Position numbers and translations under genes: made by a program
Shown: piece by piece, positions 33,385 through 41,390 of the stretch
Position numbering within the stretch: position 1 is the stretch's first letter
Layout of the letters: each line of letters starts with the position of its first letter
Notes under the pieces: model-generated
Seen by the model: the letters and a program-made list of their open reading frames with translations, nothing else
Told to the model about the DNA's origin: nothing
The model's database searches: none
Assembly: GCF_024168045.1 (NCBI RefSeq)
Contig: NZ_CP100126.1
Span: forward strand, 885,501 to 949,500
Length of the DNA stretch: 64,000 nt
Origin: Dorea longicatena
GTDB lineage: Bacteria; Bacillota; Clostridia; Lachnospirales; Lachnospiraceae
Direction of reading: 5' to 3'

Positions 33385-35208
33385 TTAGCGATTTACACGT
33401 TTTCTCATCTTAGGATCCAGAATCTTTTTACGAATACGGAGTGATTCCGGAGTAACCTCCAGAAGTTCATCTGTATCGATGAAGTCGATTGCCTGCTCCA
33501 GACTGAGGACCGTCGGAGGTGTCAGACGAAGTGCATCATCTGCGCTGGAAGAACGAGTATTGGTAAGATGCTTGGTCTTACATACATTTACTTCGATATC
33601 ATCTGTTTTTGCATTTTCACCGATGACCATACCGGAATAAACTTTTTCACCGGCACCGATGAAGAGTGTTCCACGCTCCTGAGCACTGTACAGACCATAA
33701 GTTACAGACTCACCGGTCTCGTATGCAATCAGAGATCCCTGTTTACGATACTGGATATCTCCCTTATATGGAGCGTATCCGTCGAATGCAGTGTTCATGA
33801 TACCATTTCCCTTTGTGTCTGTCAGGAAATCACCACGGTAACCGATCAGACCACGGGATGGGATACGGAACTCAAGACGTGTATATCCACCATTGGCAGC
33901 ACCCATTGTCTGTAATTCACCTTTTCTCTGGCTCAGTTTATCAATAACGACACCAGTGTATTCATCAGGTACATCAATGTAAGCAATCTCCATTGGCTCA
34001 AGAAGTTTACCATTCTCGTCTTTGTGATACAGAACCTCAGCTTTGCTGACTGCGAATTCATATCCTTCACGTCTCATATTCTCGATTAGAACGGAAAGGT
34101 GAAGTTCACCACGTCCGGATACTTTGAATGCGTCCATGTTTTCGGTATCTTCAACACGAAGGCTGACATCTGTGTTCAGTTCGCGCATCAGACGATCACG
34201 TAAGTGACGGGAAGTTACATATTTTCCTTCCTGTCCGGCAAACGGACTGTCATTTACAACGAAATCCATAGAGATTGTTGGTTCAGAAATCTTCTGGAAC
34301 GGAATTGGTGTCGGATTTTCAGGTGAGCAGAGTGTATCACCGATGGAAATGTCAGAGATACCTGAAATTGCCACGATTGCACCGATAGATGCTTCTTTTA
34401 CTTCTACTTTCTGCAGACCGTCAAATTCATATAATTTACTGATCTTAACTTTCTTCTGTTTGTCAGGATCATGATGGTTGACAACAACCATGTCCTGGTT
34501 AACTGCGATCGTACCGTTATCTACTTTACCAACACCGATACGTCCAACATATTCATTATAGTCGATCGTACTGATCAGAACCTGAGTCGGAGCTTCCGGA
34601 TCACCTTCTGGTGCAGGAATATAATCCAGAATGGTCTCAAACAGAGGCTTCATGTCTTTCATTTCATCCGAAATCTCAAGTGCAGCCACACCATTCTTAG
34701 CGGATGCGTATACGAATGGGCAGTCTAACTGTTCATCAGAAGCACCAAGGTCAATGAGCAGTTCCAGAACTTCATCGATAACTTCTTCGGCTCTTGCTTC
34801 CGGACGGTCAATCTTATTGATACATACGATGACCGGAAGTTTTAACTCCATTGCCTTGCGGAGTACAAATTTGGTCTGCGGCATAGCACCCTCGAACGCA
34901 TCAACAACGAGGATAACACCATTAACCATTTTAAGGACACGTTCTACTTCGCCGCCGAAATCAGCATGTCCCGGAGTATCTATAATATTGATTTTTACAC
35001 CGTTATAGGTGACGGCAGTATTCTTGGAGAGGATCGTGATTCCACGTTCTCTTTCGATATCGTTAGAGTCCATGACACGTTCTGCTACTTCCTGATTTTC
35101 ACGGAATACACCGCTTTGCTTTAATAATTCATCTACTAATGTTGTCTTACCATGGTCAACATGGGCAATAATCGCGATATTACGTACATCTTCACGTTTT
35201 GTCTTCAT
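33385..35208 (-). CDS. typA: Ribosome-associated GTPase TypA/BipA
   Basis: This translational GTPase of the EF-G superfamily helps ribosome assembly and adaptation to stress or cold. The 607 residues open with NIAIIAHVDHGKTTLVDELL (G1), then RERGITILSKNTAV (G2), DTPGHADFGGEVERVL (G3) and NKIDRPEAR (G4). Domain II and the BipA-specific C-terminus follow with SRGLIGYRGDFLTDTKG and the closing basic tail. The length fits the family. AAGGAAG precedes ATG. It is divergent from the double-OB gene and followed by an unusually long terminator. Confidence 0.97.
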   Translation of the reverse strand: MKTKREDVRNIAIIAHVDHGKTTLVDELLKQSGVFRENQEVAERVMDSNDIERERGITILSKNTAVTYNGVKINIIDTPGHADFGGEVERVLKMVNGVILVVDAFEGAMPQTKFVLRKAMELKLPVIVCINKIDRPEARAEEVIDEVLELLIDLGASDEQLDCPFVYASAKNGVAALEISDEMKDMKPLFETILDYIPAPEGDPEAPTQVLISTIDYNEYVGRIGVGKVDNGTIAVNQDMVVVNHHDPDKQKKVKISKLYEFDGLQKVEVKEASIGAIVAISGISDISIGDTLCSPENPTPIPFQKISEPTISMDFVVNDSPFAGQEGKYVTSRHLRDRLMRELNTDVSLRVEDTENMDAFKVSGRGELHLSVLIENMRREGYEFAVSKAEVLYHKDENGKLLEPMEIAYIDVPDEYTGVVIDKLSQRKGELQTMGAANGGYTRLEFRIPSRGLIGYRGDFLTDTKGNGIMNTAFDGYAPYKGDIQYRKQGSLIAYETGESVTYGLYSAQERGTLFIGAGEKVYSGMVIGENAKTDDIEVNVCKTKHLTNTRSSSADDALRLTPPTVLSLEQAIDFIDTDELLEVTPESLRIRKKILDPKMRKRVNR

Positions 35209-35365
35209 TACGAATCTTCCTTTTCTCTACCTATTATTATCTGCAACCACATTAGTTTATCACATTTTTTGAAATTTACAAGTATTTAGTTCTAAAATGC
35301 TGATTTGATTCATAGACTTTGTAATGACTTAAAATACGATCCAGAGGAAGGGAGATTACAAAATT

Positions 35366-36001
35366 ATGTCAGATAAGATGATTGAGAACAACCAGGTAAC
35401 TATGATGGGAGAAATCGTATCCCCGTTTTTATTCAGCCATGAAGTATTCGGAGAAGGCTTTTATATGGTAGAAGTGGATGTGAAAAGACTCAGTAATTCC
35501 AAAGACAGGATACCGCTGATGATTTCAGAACGTCTGATAGATGTTTCGAAAGATTATACAGGGGAATTTATTATGGTAAACGGACAATTCCGGTCTTACA
35601 ACAGGCACGAAGAGATGAAAAACAGATTGATTCTTTCTGTTTTTGTCAGAGAACTCTTTTTTATTGAAGAAGAGCTTGACGGGGCAAAGACGAATCAAAT
35701 CTTACTGGATGGATATATCTGTAAACAGCCGGTATATAGAAAAACACCGCTGGGAAGGGAAATCGCAGATCTGTTGCTGGCAGTGAACAGACCGTACGGG
35801 AAATCCGATTACATTCCATGTATCTGCTGGGGAAGGAATGCCAGATTCGCTTCTGCATTTGAAGTTGGGGAGCACGTGCAGGTGGTTGGAAGAATTCAGA
35901 GCCGTGAATATACGAAGAAGATCACAGAAACAGAAACACAGAAAAGAGTTGCCTACGAGGTATCGGTCAGCAAGCTGGAATGTATGGATGAGCCGGTGTA
36001 A
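35366..36001 (+). CDS. Single-strand DNA-binding-like protein with two predicted OB folds
   Basis: The 211 residues look like two OB-type domains in tandem. The first covers about 5-108 (NNQVTMMGEIVSPF, then VNGQFRSYN and LSVFVRELFFIEEE). The second covers about 115-205 (LDGYICKQPVYRKTPLGREIADLLLAV, YIPCICWGRNARFASAF, GEHVQVVGRIQSREY). The second resembles Ssb and PriB, where the pattern of CxxWGRxA and VxGRIQSREY is typical. Unlike canonical SSB there is no acidic DDDIPF-type C-terminal tip; the protein ends DEPV. A role in DNA replication or repair is inferred only from the fold. It is monocistronic and divergent from typA. Confidence 0.75.
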   Translation: MSDKMIENNQVTMMGEIVSPFLFSHEVFGEGFYMVEVDVKRLSNSKDRIPLMISERLIDVSKDYTGEFIMVNGQFRSYNRHEEMKNRLILSVFVRELFFIEEELDGAKTNQILLDGYICKQPVYRKTPLGREIADLLLAVNRPYGKSDYIPCICWGRNARFASAFEVGEHVQVVGRIQSREYTKKITETETQKRVAYEVSVSKLECMDEPV

Positions 36002-36028
36002 AGGATGAATTTTCGATAAGGGTTCGGA

Positions 36029-36057
36029 TTGACATCATATTTAATTGATGATAGAAT
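36029..36057 (+). promoter_or_regulatory. Consensus promoter of dapA
   Basis: A perfect TTGACA, a 17-base spacer and TAGAAT, 35 bases before the dapA ATG. It is among the best sigma-A matches in the window. Confidence 0.85.
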
Positions 36058-36091
36058 TTCATTAGATTATATGAAAGTCAGGAGGATCACT

Positions 36092-36982
36092 ATGGCTATT
36101 TTTACAGGAGCCGGCGTGGCAATAGTCACACCATTTAATGAAGATGGAAGTATTAACTATGACAGGCTTGATGAGTTGATCGAGTTTCATTGTGCACATA
36201 AAACAGACAGCATTGTAATCTGTGGTACAACAGGAGAGTCTGCTACCATGACAGAAGAAGAACACATGCAGTGTGTGAAATTCACAATCGACCGTGTGAA
36301 TAAGAGAGTTCCGGTTATCGCGGGAACAGGTTCCAATTGTACACGTACTGCAATAGACATGTCAAAAGAAGCTTCCGAGTATGGAGCAGACGGTCTGCTT
36401 CTGGTTACACCTTATTACAATAAAGCAACGCAGAACGGACTTATCGGACATTTCAGTGCGGTAGCAAAAGAAGTGAAAGCACCGATCATTATGTACAGTG
36501 TTGCCAGCAGAACAGGCTGTAATATTGAACCTGCAACAGTTGCAAGACTGGTAAAAGATGTAGATAATATCGTGGGCATCAAAGAAGCATCAGGAAATAT
36601 CTCACAGGTTGCAAAGATCATGAACCTGACAGACGGTAATGTTGACCTCTATTCAGGAAATGATGATCAGATCGTGCCGGTATTATCACTTGGAGGAAAA
36701 GGTGTGATCTCTGTACTGTCGAATGTGGCACCGGATGCAGCACATGACATTTGTGAGAAGTATTTTGAAGGGGATGTGAAAGGAAGTGCAGAACTTCAGC
36801 TGAAAGCACTCCCTCTGATCGATCAGTTATTCTGTGAAGTGAATCCAATCCCGGTTAAGAAAGCAATGCAGCTGATGGGAATCGACTGTGGCCCGCTTCG
36901 CATGCCGCTTACAGAGATATCCCCTGAACATGAGAAGAATCTTGCTCAGGCAATGAAAGATTTCGGTATTCAGTTAGTATAA
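36092..36982 (+). CDS. dapA: 4-hydroxy-tetrahydrodipicolinate synthase
   Basis: DapA condenses pyruvate and aspartate semialdehyde, the first step specific to lysine and diaminopimelate. The 296 residues start MAIFTGAGVAIVTPFNEDG. GTTGESATMTEEEH holds the substrate threonines, and YYNKATQNGLIGHF the catalytic tyrosine block. GIKEASGNISQ has the Schiff-base lysine and YSGNDDQIVPVLSLGGKGVISVLSNV follows. I choose the ATG at 36092, 5 bases after AGGAGG; upstream in-frame ATGs lack a ribosome site. The family start agrees. It has its own strong promoter and a terminator before dapB. Confidence 0.97.
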   Translation: MAIFTGAGVAIVTPFNEDGSINYDRLDELIEFHCAHKTDSIVICGTTGESATMTEEEHMQCVKFTIDRVNKRVPVIAGTGSNCTRTAIDMSKEASEYGADGLLLVTPYYNKATQNGLIGHFSAVAKEVKAPIIMYSVASRTGCNIEPATVARLVKDVDNIVGIKEASGNISQVAKIMNLTDGNVDLYSGNDDQIVPVLSLGGKGVISVLSNVAPDAAHDICEKYFEGDVKGSAELQLKALPLIDQLFCEVNPIPVKKAMQLMGIDCGPLRMPLTEISPEHEKNLAQAMKDFGIQLV

Positions 36983-36993
36983 TAAAAAGACAG

Positions 36994-37028
36994 AAGGATA
37001 TCATACGTCTATGGTATCCTTTGTTTTT
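36994..37028 (+). terminator. Terminator between dapA and dapB
   Basis: AGGATATCAT pairs with ATGGTATCCT (one G-T pair) around ACGTCT, followed by TTGTTTTT. It may only partly stop transcription into dapB. Confidence 0.65.
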
Positions 37029-37075
37029 ACCGGCATACGCCCGGAAGAAGCATGTATACAGAGGAGGACAAGAAT

Positions 37076-37834
37076 ATGGTAAAAGCAATTATGCATGGAT
37101 GTAACGGACATATGGGACGTGTTATTACAGATATTATCAAGAACACAGAAGGAATTGAACTTGTAGCAGGTATTGATAAATACACCAAAGTGCCAAATGA
37201 GTACCCTGTATTTGAGAACATTGGTGCGTGCGATGTGGAAGCGGACGTTATCATTGATTTTTCGAATGCAGCGGCAGCAGATGAATTGTTGGGTTATTGC
37301 GTGGAGAAGCAGGTGCCGGTCGTACTTTGTACAACAGGACTTTCAGAAGAGCAGCTTGCAAAGGTGGAAGAATCTGCAAAGAAAGTTGCAGTTTTAAAAT
37401 CTGCAAATATGTCACTTGGAATCAACCTGCTTCTGAAGATCTTGCAGGATGCTACTAAGGTACTTTCACCGGCAGGATATGATATCGAACTGGTAGAGAA
37501 GCACCATAATCAGAAGCTGGATGCACCAAGCGGTACTGCACTTGCACTGGCTGATTCTATCAATGAAGCAGCGGATAATCAGTATCATTATGTATATGAT
37601 AGAAGCCAGGTGCGCCAGAAACGCGACGGAAAAGAAATCGGAATTTCAGCTGTACGCGGAGGAACGATCGTTGGAGATCATGAGGTGCTTTTTGCAGGGC
37701 AGGATGAAGTGATCGAGTTCAAACATACAGCGTATTCCAAAGCGGTATTTGGAAAAGGAGCAGTGGAGGCTGCAAAGTTCCTGGCAGGAAAACCGGCCGG
37801 AAGATATGATATGTCAGATGTGATCCAGTTCTAA
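37076..37834 (+). CDS. dapB: 4-hydroxy-tetrahydrodipicolinate reductase
   Basis: DapB is the next lysine/diaminopimelate step after DapA, using NAD(P)H. The 252 residues start MVKAIMHGCNGHMGRVI with the Rossmann loop GCNGHMG. VIIDFSNAAA, VLCTTGLSEEQ and MSLGINLLL follow. The catalytic signature is ELVEKHHNQKLDAPSGTAL, with histidine and lysine. GAGGAGGA lies just before the ATG at 37076; the in-frame ATG at 37052 has no ribosome site and adds non-family residues. It lies 93 bases after dapA. Confidence 0.97.
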   Translation: MVKAIMHGCNGHMGRVITDIIKNTEGIELVAGIDKYTKVPNEYPVFENIGACDVEADVIIDFSNAAAADELLGYCVEKQVPVVLCTTGLSEEQLAKVEESAKKVAVLKSANMSLGINLLLKILQDATKVLSPAGYDIELVEKHHNQKLDAPSGTALALADSINEAADNQYHYVYDRSQVRQKRDGKEIGISAVRGGTIVGDHEVLFAGQDEVIEFKHTAYSKAVFGKGAVEAAKFLAGKPAGRYDMSDVIQF

Positions 37835-37878
37835 AATGTGATATGATATAAGATATTGGAATCTAAAGTCCCATCTAT

Positions 37879-37926
37879 GATGCCGGTGGATTGTTCTGTG
37901 CTTTGTGCTCACACAATCCCGGCATC
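37879..37926 (+). promoter_or_regulatory. Stable hairpin in the fbp leader
   Basis: GATGCCGG-T-GGATTGT pairs with ACAATCC-CGGCATC (15 pairs, one bulged base) around an 18-base loop. It is followed by TTAAAAAAATAAAGG rather than a T tract, so it is not an ordinary terminator for this strand. It sits 34 bases before the fbp start. Confidence 0.5.
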
Positions 37927-37959
37927 TTAAAAAAATAAAGGGGAGACCGGGAGGTAATT

Positions 37960-39912
37960 ATGAGACAATTGGAGGAACGTTATCTGGAAAGACTTTCTCA
38001 ACTGTATCCGACCATCGCCAAAGCTTCTACAGAGATCATCAATCTGCAGGCAATCTTAAATCTGCCAAAGGGTACAGAACATTTTCTGACGGACATTCAT
38101 GGGGAATACGAGGCATTCGCACATGTTTTAAAGAATGGCTCTGGTTCTGTGCGCCGTAAAATTGATGATGTATTCGGTAATACTTTGAGTAGCAGGGACA
38201 AACAGACGCTTGCTACTCTTATTTATTATCCGAAAGAGAAGATGGACCGGATCAAGAAGACGGAAAAGAATATGGAAGACTGGTATAAGATCACACTATA
38301 TCGCCTGATCGAAATCTGCAAAAGAACCGCCAGCAAGTATACCAGATCAAAGGTCAGAAAAGCATTGCCCGCAGATTTTGCATATGTGATTGAAGAGCTG
38401 ATCACGGAGAAAAAGGATATGACGGATAAAGAGTCTTACTATAATGCAATCGTAAGCACGATCATCCGTATCGGAAGGGCAGAGAAATTTATTATTGCCA
38501 TGAGTGAACTGATCCAACGGCTGACGGTAGACCATCTGCATATTGTGGGGGATATTTATGACAGAGGACCGGGACCGCATATTATCATGGACAAGCTGAT
38601 GGACTATCATTCGGTAGATATCCAGTGGGGCAACCATGATGTCCTGTGGATGGGTGCGGCAGCCGGGCAGAGAGGATGTATTGCCAATGTGATCCGTATC
38701 TGTGCGAGATATGGAAATCTGGACATTCTGGAAGAAGGATATGGAATCAATCTGCTTCCGCTGGCAACATTTGCCATGAATACATATCGGGATGATCCGT
38801 GCGAATGTTTCAAATTAAAAGGCAGTCCGAATTACAGTGCAAGTGAGATGCTGCTGGATGTGAAGATGCACAAAGCGATTTCGGTGATCCAGTTCAAGGT
38901 AGAAGGGCAGATTATCAAGAAAAATCCGGGATTTAAACTGGATAAACGCAATCTCCTGCATCATATTGACTATGAAAAGGGTACAATTGAACTGGATGGG
39001 AAAGAATATAAAATGCTGGATTCGAATTTCCCGACAATTGACCCGAAAAAGCCATATGCACTTACCAAAGAAGAAGAGGATATTATGGAGCGTTTGGAAA
39101 GGGCATTTGAAAACTGTGAAAAATTACAGAGCCATATGCATTTCCTGTTGAACAAAGGCGGATTATATAAAGTGTATAATGGAAATCTGTTATATCATGG
39201 CTGTGTACCATTAAAAGAAGATGGCAATCTGAAGAGTGTGAGGATTTTCGGTCATACATATAAGGGGAAAGGTCTCTATGAAGTCCTTGAAAGTTATGTA
39301 AGAAAAGGATTCTATGCTATGGATTCTAAGGAAAAAGAACGTGGAAAAGACATTATGTGGTATATCTGGCTGAGCGAGAATTCACCACTGTTCGGTAAAG
39401 ACAAGATGGCGACGTTCGAACGTTATTTCCTGGCAGAAAAAGAGACACATAAAGAGAAGAAAAATCCATATTATCTGTTGCTGGAAGATGAAAAGGTAAT
39501 CTGCCATATACTGAAAGAATTCGGACTGGAAAATGAAGATGCGCATATTATCAACGGTCATGTACCGGTAAAATGCAAAGATGGGGAAAAACCGATCAAG
39601 TGCGGCGGAAAAGTTCTGGTGATCGATGGTGGATTTTCGAGAGCGTATCAGAAAGAAACAGGTATTGCAGGATATACATTGATTTACAATTCTTATGGAC
39701 TGATCCTGGCTGCGCATGAGCCGTTTGAATCTACAGAAGCGGCCATTGAGAAGGAAAGTGATATACATTCAGACAGTACCGTAGTTAAACGGACATTGGA
39801 ACGTAAAAAAGTGGAAGATACCGATGTGGGAAGACATCTGAAAGAACAGATCGCAGATTTGGAAGTGCTCCTTGCAGCATACAGAAGTGGTGTGATAGCA
39901 GAGAGACTGTAG
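37960..39912 (+). CDS. fbp: Fructose-1,6-bisphosphatase, class III
   Basis: This enzyme removes the 1-phosphate of fructose 1,6-bisphosphate in gluconeogenesis. The 650 residues match the large class III (YydE/Fbp) enzymes of low-GC Gram-positives, not class I or II. The metallophosphoesterase motifs are [13 protein letters not shown] (about 45), [26 protein letters not shown], and later IINGHVPVK and [26 protein letters not shown] precedes ATG. It pairs functionally with hprK and glk in the same window but has its own leader with a strong hairpin. Confidence 0.96.
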   Translation: MRQLEERYLERLSQLYPTIAKASTEIINLQAILNLPKGTEHFLTDIHGEYEAFAHVLKNGSGSVRRKIDDVFGNTLSSRDKQTLATLIYYPKEKMDRIKKTEKNMEDWYKITLYRLIEICKRTASKYTRSKVRKALPADFAYVIEELITEKKDMTDKESYYNAIVSTIIRIGRAEKFIIAMSELIQRLTVDHLHIVGDIYDRGPGPHIIMDKLMDYHSVDIQWGNHDVLWMGAAAGQRGCIANVIRICARYGNLDILEEGYGINLLPLATFAMNTYRDDPCECFKLKGSPNYSASEMLLDVKMHKAISVIQFKVEGQIIKKNPGFKLDKRNLLHHIDYEKGTIELDGKEYKMLDSNFPTIDPKKPYALTKEEEDIMERLERAFENCEKLQSHMHFLLNKGGLYKVYNGNLLYHGCVPLKEDGNLKSVRIFGHTYKGKGLYEVLESYVRKGFYAMDSKEKERGKDIMWYIWLSENSPLFGKDKMATFERYFLAEKETHKEKKNPYYLLLEDEKVICHILKEFGLENEDAHIINGHVPVKCKDGEKPIKCGGKVLVIDGGFSRAYQKETGIAGYTLIYNSYGLILAAHEPFESTEAAIEKESDIHSDSTVVKRTLERKKVEDTDVGRHLKEQIADLEVLLAAYRSGVIAERL

Positions 39913-40038
39913 AAATGTAAAAAAATACCAGTATCAGCAGCATACGGATTTTGTATATATTTTCAAAAAATGCAGATATTACTGATGACAGGTAATACTT
40001 GATGGCAGATGAAAAATATACGAAAGGAAGATTGTACA

Positions 40039-40287
40039 ATGAAACAATGGAAAAAAATGCTGCTGATATTAATGTGTGCAGGAGCAATGTTGGGGCTGAC
40101 CGGCTGTGGAAATAATACAAATAATACAGATGATAACGCAGTAAATGAAGTGGAAGATGGTGTAGAAGACGGTGTGGATGACATCGTAGATGATCTGGAT
40201 CCGGACGATACGGAAAAAAACGATACGGAAAAAAACGATACAGGAAAAAATGATACAGGAAAAAATGATACGGATAATACCAGATAG
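40039..40287 (+). CDS. Small acidic lipoprotein with tandem pentapeptide repeats
   Basis: The 82-residue protein has a lipoprotein signal: basic MKQWKKM, a hydrophobic stretch, and lipobox LTGC, giving a cysteine at about residue 21. The mature part is asparagine/aspartate/glutamate rich (NNTNNTDDN, EVEDGVEDGVDDIVDDLD). It ends in NDTEK/NDTGK pentapeptide repeats. AAAGGAAG lies 8 bases before the ATG at 40039; the in-frame ATG at 40009 would bury the signal sequence. No function can be assigned. It would sit on the outer face of the membrane. It lies between fbp and a lone hisA-type gene. Confidence 0.75.
   Translation: MKQWKKMLLILMCAGAMLGLTGCGNNTNNTDDNAVNEVEDGVEDGVDDIVDDLDPDDTEKNDTEKNDTGKNDTGKNDTDNTR
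40207..40281 (+). repeat. Five tandem 15-base repeats in the lipoprotein gene
   Basis: Units starting at 40207, 40222, 40237, 40252 and 40267 follow GATACGGAAAAAAAC or GATACAGGAAAAAAT. Each of the first four contains a run of six or seven A. Confidence 0.85.
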
Positions 40288-40334
40288 GAAAAGGGACACC
40301 TGATTGCTGCAAGGTAAGACAAAAAGTACAAAAC

Positions 40335-40380
40335 AAGGATGCCGGGGTGAAGGAAAAATATCCTTCCGGCATCCTTCGTT
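40335..40380 (+). terminator. Terminator-like hairpin after the lipoprotein gene
   Basis: AAGGATGCCGG pairs with CCGGCATCCTT, with an inner GAAGGA/TCCTTC stem. The following CGTTGTTG is a poor U tract. Confidence 0.6.
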
Positions 40381-40465
40381 GTTGTCCGGGGCATTCGCGG
40401 CAAACTGGACGGCTGTACTTTAGTGTGGTAAAATGGTTGAAAACGCAAAAAGGAGATAAACATTT

Positions 40466-41233
40466 ATGAAATTCAGACCATGCATTGATATACATAACGG
40501 AAAAGTAAAACAGATTGTCGGAGGGAGCCTTCGGGATCAGGGAGACCAGGCGGAAGAGAATTTCGCGGCAGATCAGGGAGCCGATTATTTTGCGGAAATG
40601 TATAAAAAAGACGGACTGAAAGGGGGACATGTCATTCTCCTGAATCCGGCATCGTCGGAATATTACGGACAGACAAAAAAACAGGCATTAAAGGCATTGC
40701 ATGCGTATCCGGGAGGATTACAGATCGGAGGCGGAATTACGGCAGACAATGCTTCGGAATATATCCGGGCAGGAGCAAGCCATGTGATTGTGACTTCTTA
40801 TGTATTCAAAAATGGTGAAATCTACTGGGATAATCTGAAAAAATTATGTATGGCAGTGGGAAAAGAACATGTGGTTCTGGATCTGAGCTGCAGGAAGAAG
40901 GACGGAAGATATTATATCGTAACTGACCGCTGGCAGACATTTACCAATGTGGAGCTTGGAACGAAGATCCTTGGCAGACTGTCCGGTTATTGCGACGAAT
41001 TTCTGGTACATGGTGTGGATGTGGAAGGGAAAGCTTCCGGAATAGAACAGGAGCTGATAGAGATCCTGAAGCAGGCAGACATTCCGGTGACTTATGCAGG
41101 AGGTATCGGAAGTATGGAGGATCTGGAACAGATACGCAGAACCGGAAACGGAAAGGTTGATTTTACGATTGGAAGTGCGCTTGATCTCTTTGGTGGCAGG
41201 ATTCCGTATGAAGTGATAAAAGAATATCATTAA
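40466..41233 (+). CDS. hisA: HisA, eukaryote-type (ProFAR isomerase)
   Basis: This is an isomerase of histidine biosynthesis (ProFAR to PRFAR). The 255 residues are a TIM barrel that begins [50 protein letters not shown] carries a phosphate-binding loop, [21 protein letters not shown] the middle of the barrel, and [16 protein letters not shown] the second phosphate loop. This wording follows the fungal/plant HIS6-type subfamily (TIGR02129) rather than ordinary bacterial HisA. No other his gene is near. AAAAGGAG precedes the ATG. Function as a HisA is likely; the alternative is a specialised paralogue. Confidence 0.85.
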   Translation: MKFRPCIDIHNGKVKQIVGGSLRDQGDQAEENFAADQGADYFAEMYKKDGLKGGHVILLNPASSEYYGQTKKQALKALHAYPGGLQIGGGITADNASEYIRAGASHVIVTSYVFKNGEIYWDNLKKLCMAVGKEHVVLDLSCRKKDGRYYIVTDRWQTFTNVELGTKILGRLSGYCDEFLVHGVDVEGKASGIEQELIEILKQADIPVTYAGGIGSMEDLEQIRRTGNGKVDFTIGSALDLFGGRIPYEVIKEYH

Positions 41234-41279
41234 TGTGCCATGCGGAATCAAAAAGTAATCCCCTATAAACAGGTCGTAA

Positions 41280-41299
41280 ATAAAGTGTTAACACTTTAT
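41280..41299. promoter_or_regulatory. 20-base perfect palindrome upstream of secA
   Basis: ATAAAGTGTTAACACTTTAT is a perfect palindrome ending 7 bases before the secA -35 box. It looks like a repressor or activator operator. Confidence 0.5.
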
Positions 41300-41306
41300 A
41301 AATCAG

Positions 41307-41335
41307 TTGAATTGAGGTATGGATAGTGATAAAAT
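41307..41335 (+). promoter_or_regulatory. Promoter of secA
   Basis: TTGAAT, a 17-base spacer and TAAAAT, 55 bases before the secA ATG. Confidence 0.7.
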
Positions 41336-41390
41336 AATGGATAAAGTGGTCGTTTCGCGGCCTTAAAGAGAAATAAGGAGTATACATCGA

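Noticed and set aside
39785..40630. 281-codon minus-strand frame with FF/YH repeats
   Set aside because: It is antisense to the end of fbp, the lipoprotein and hisA. The repetitive sequence comes from the lipoprotein repeats read backwards.
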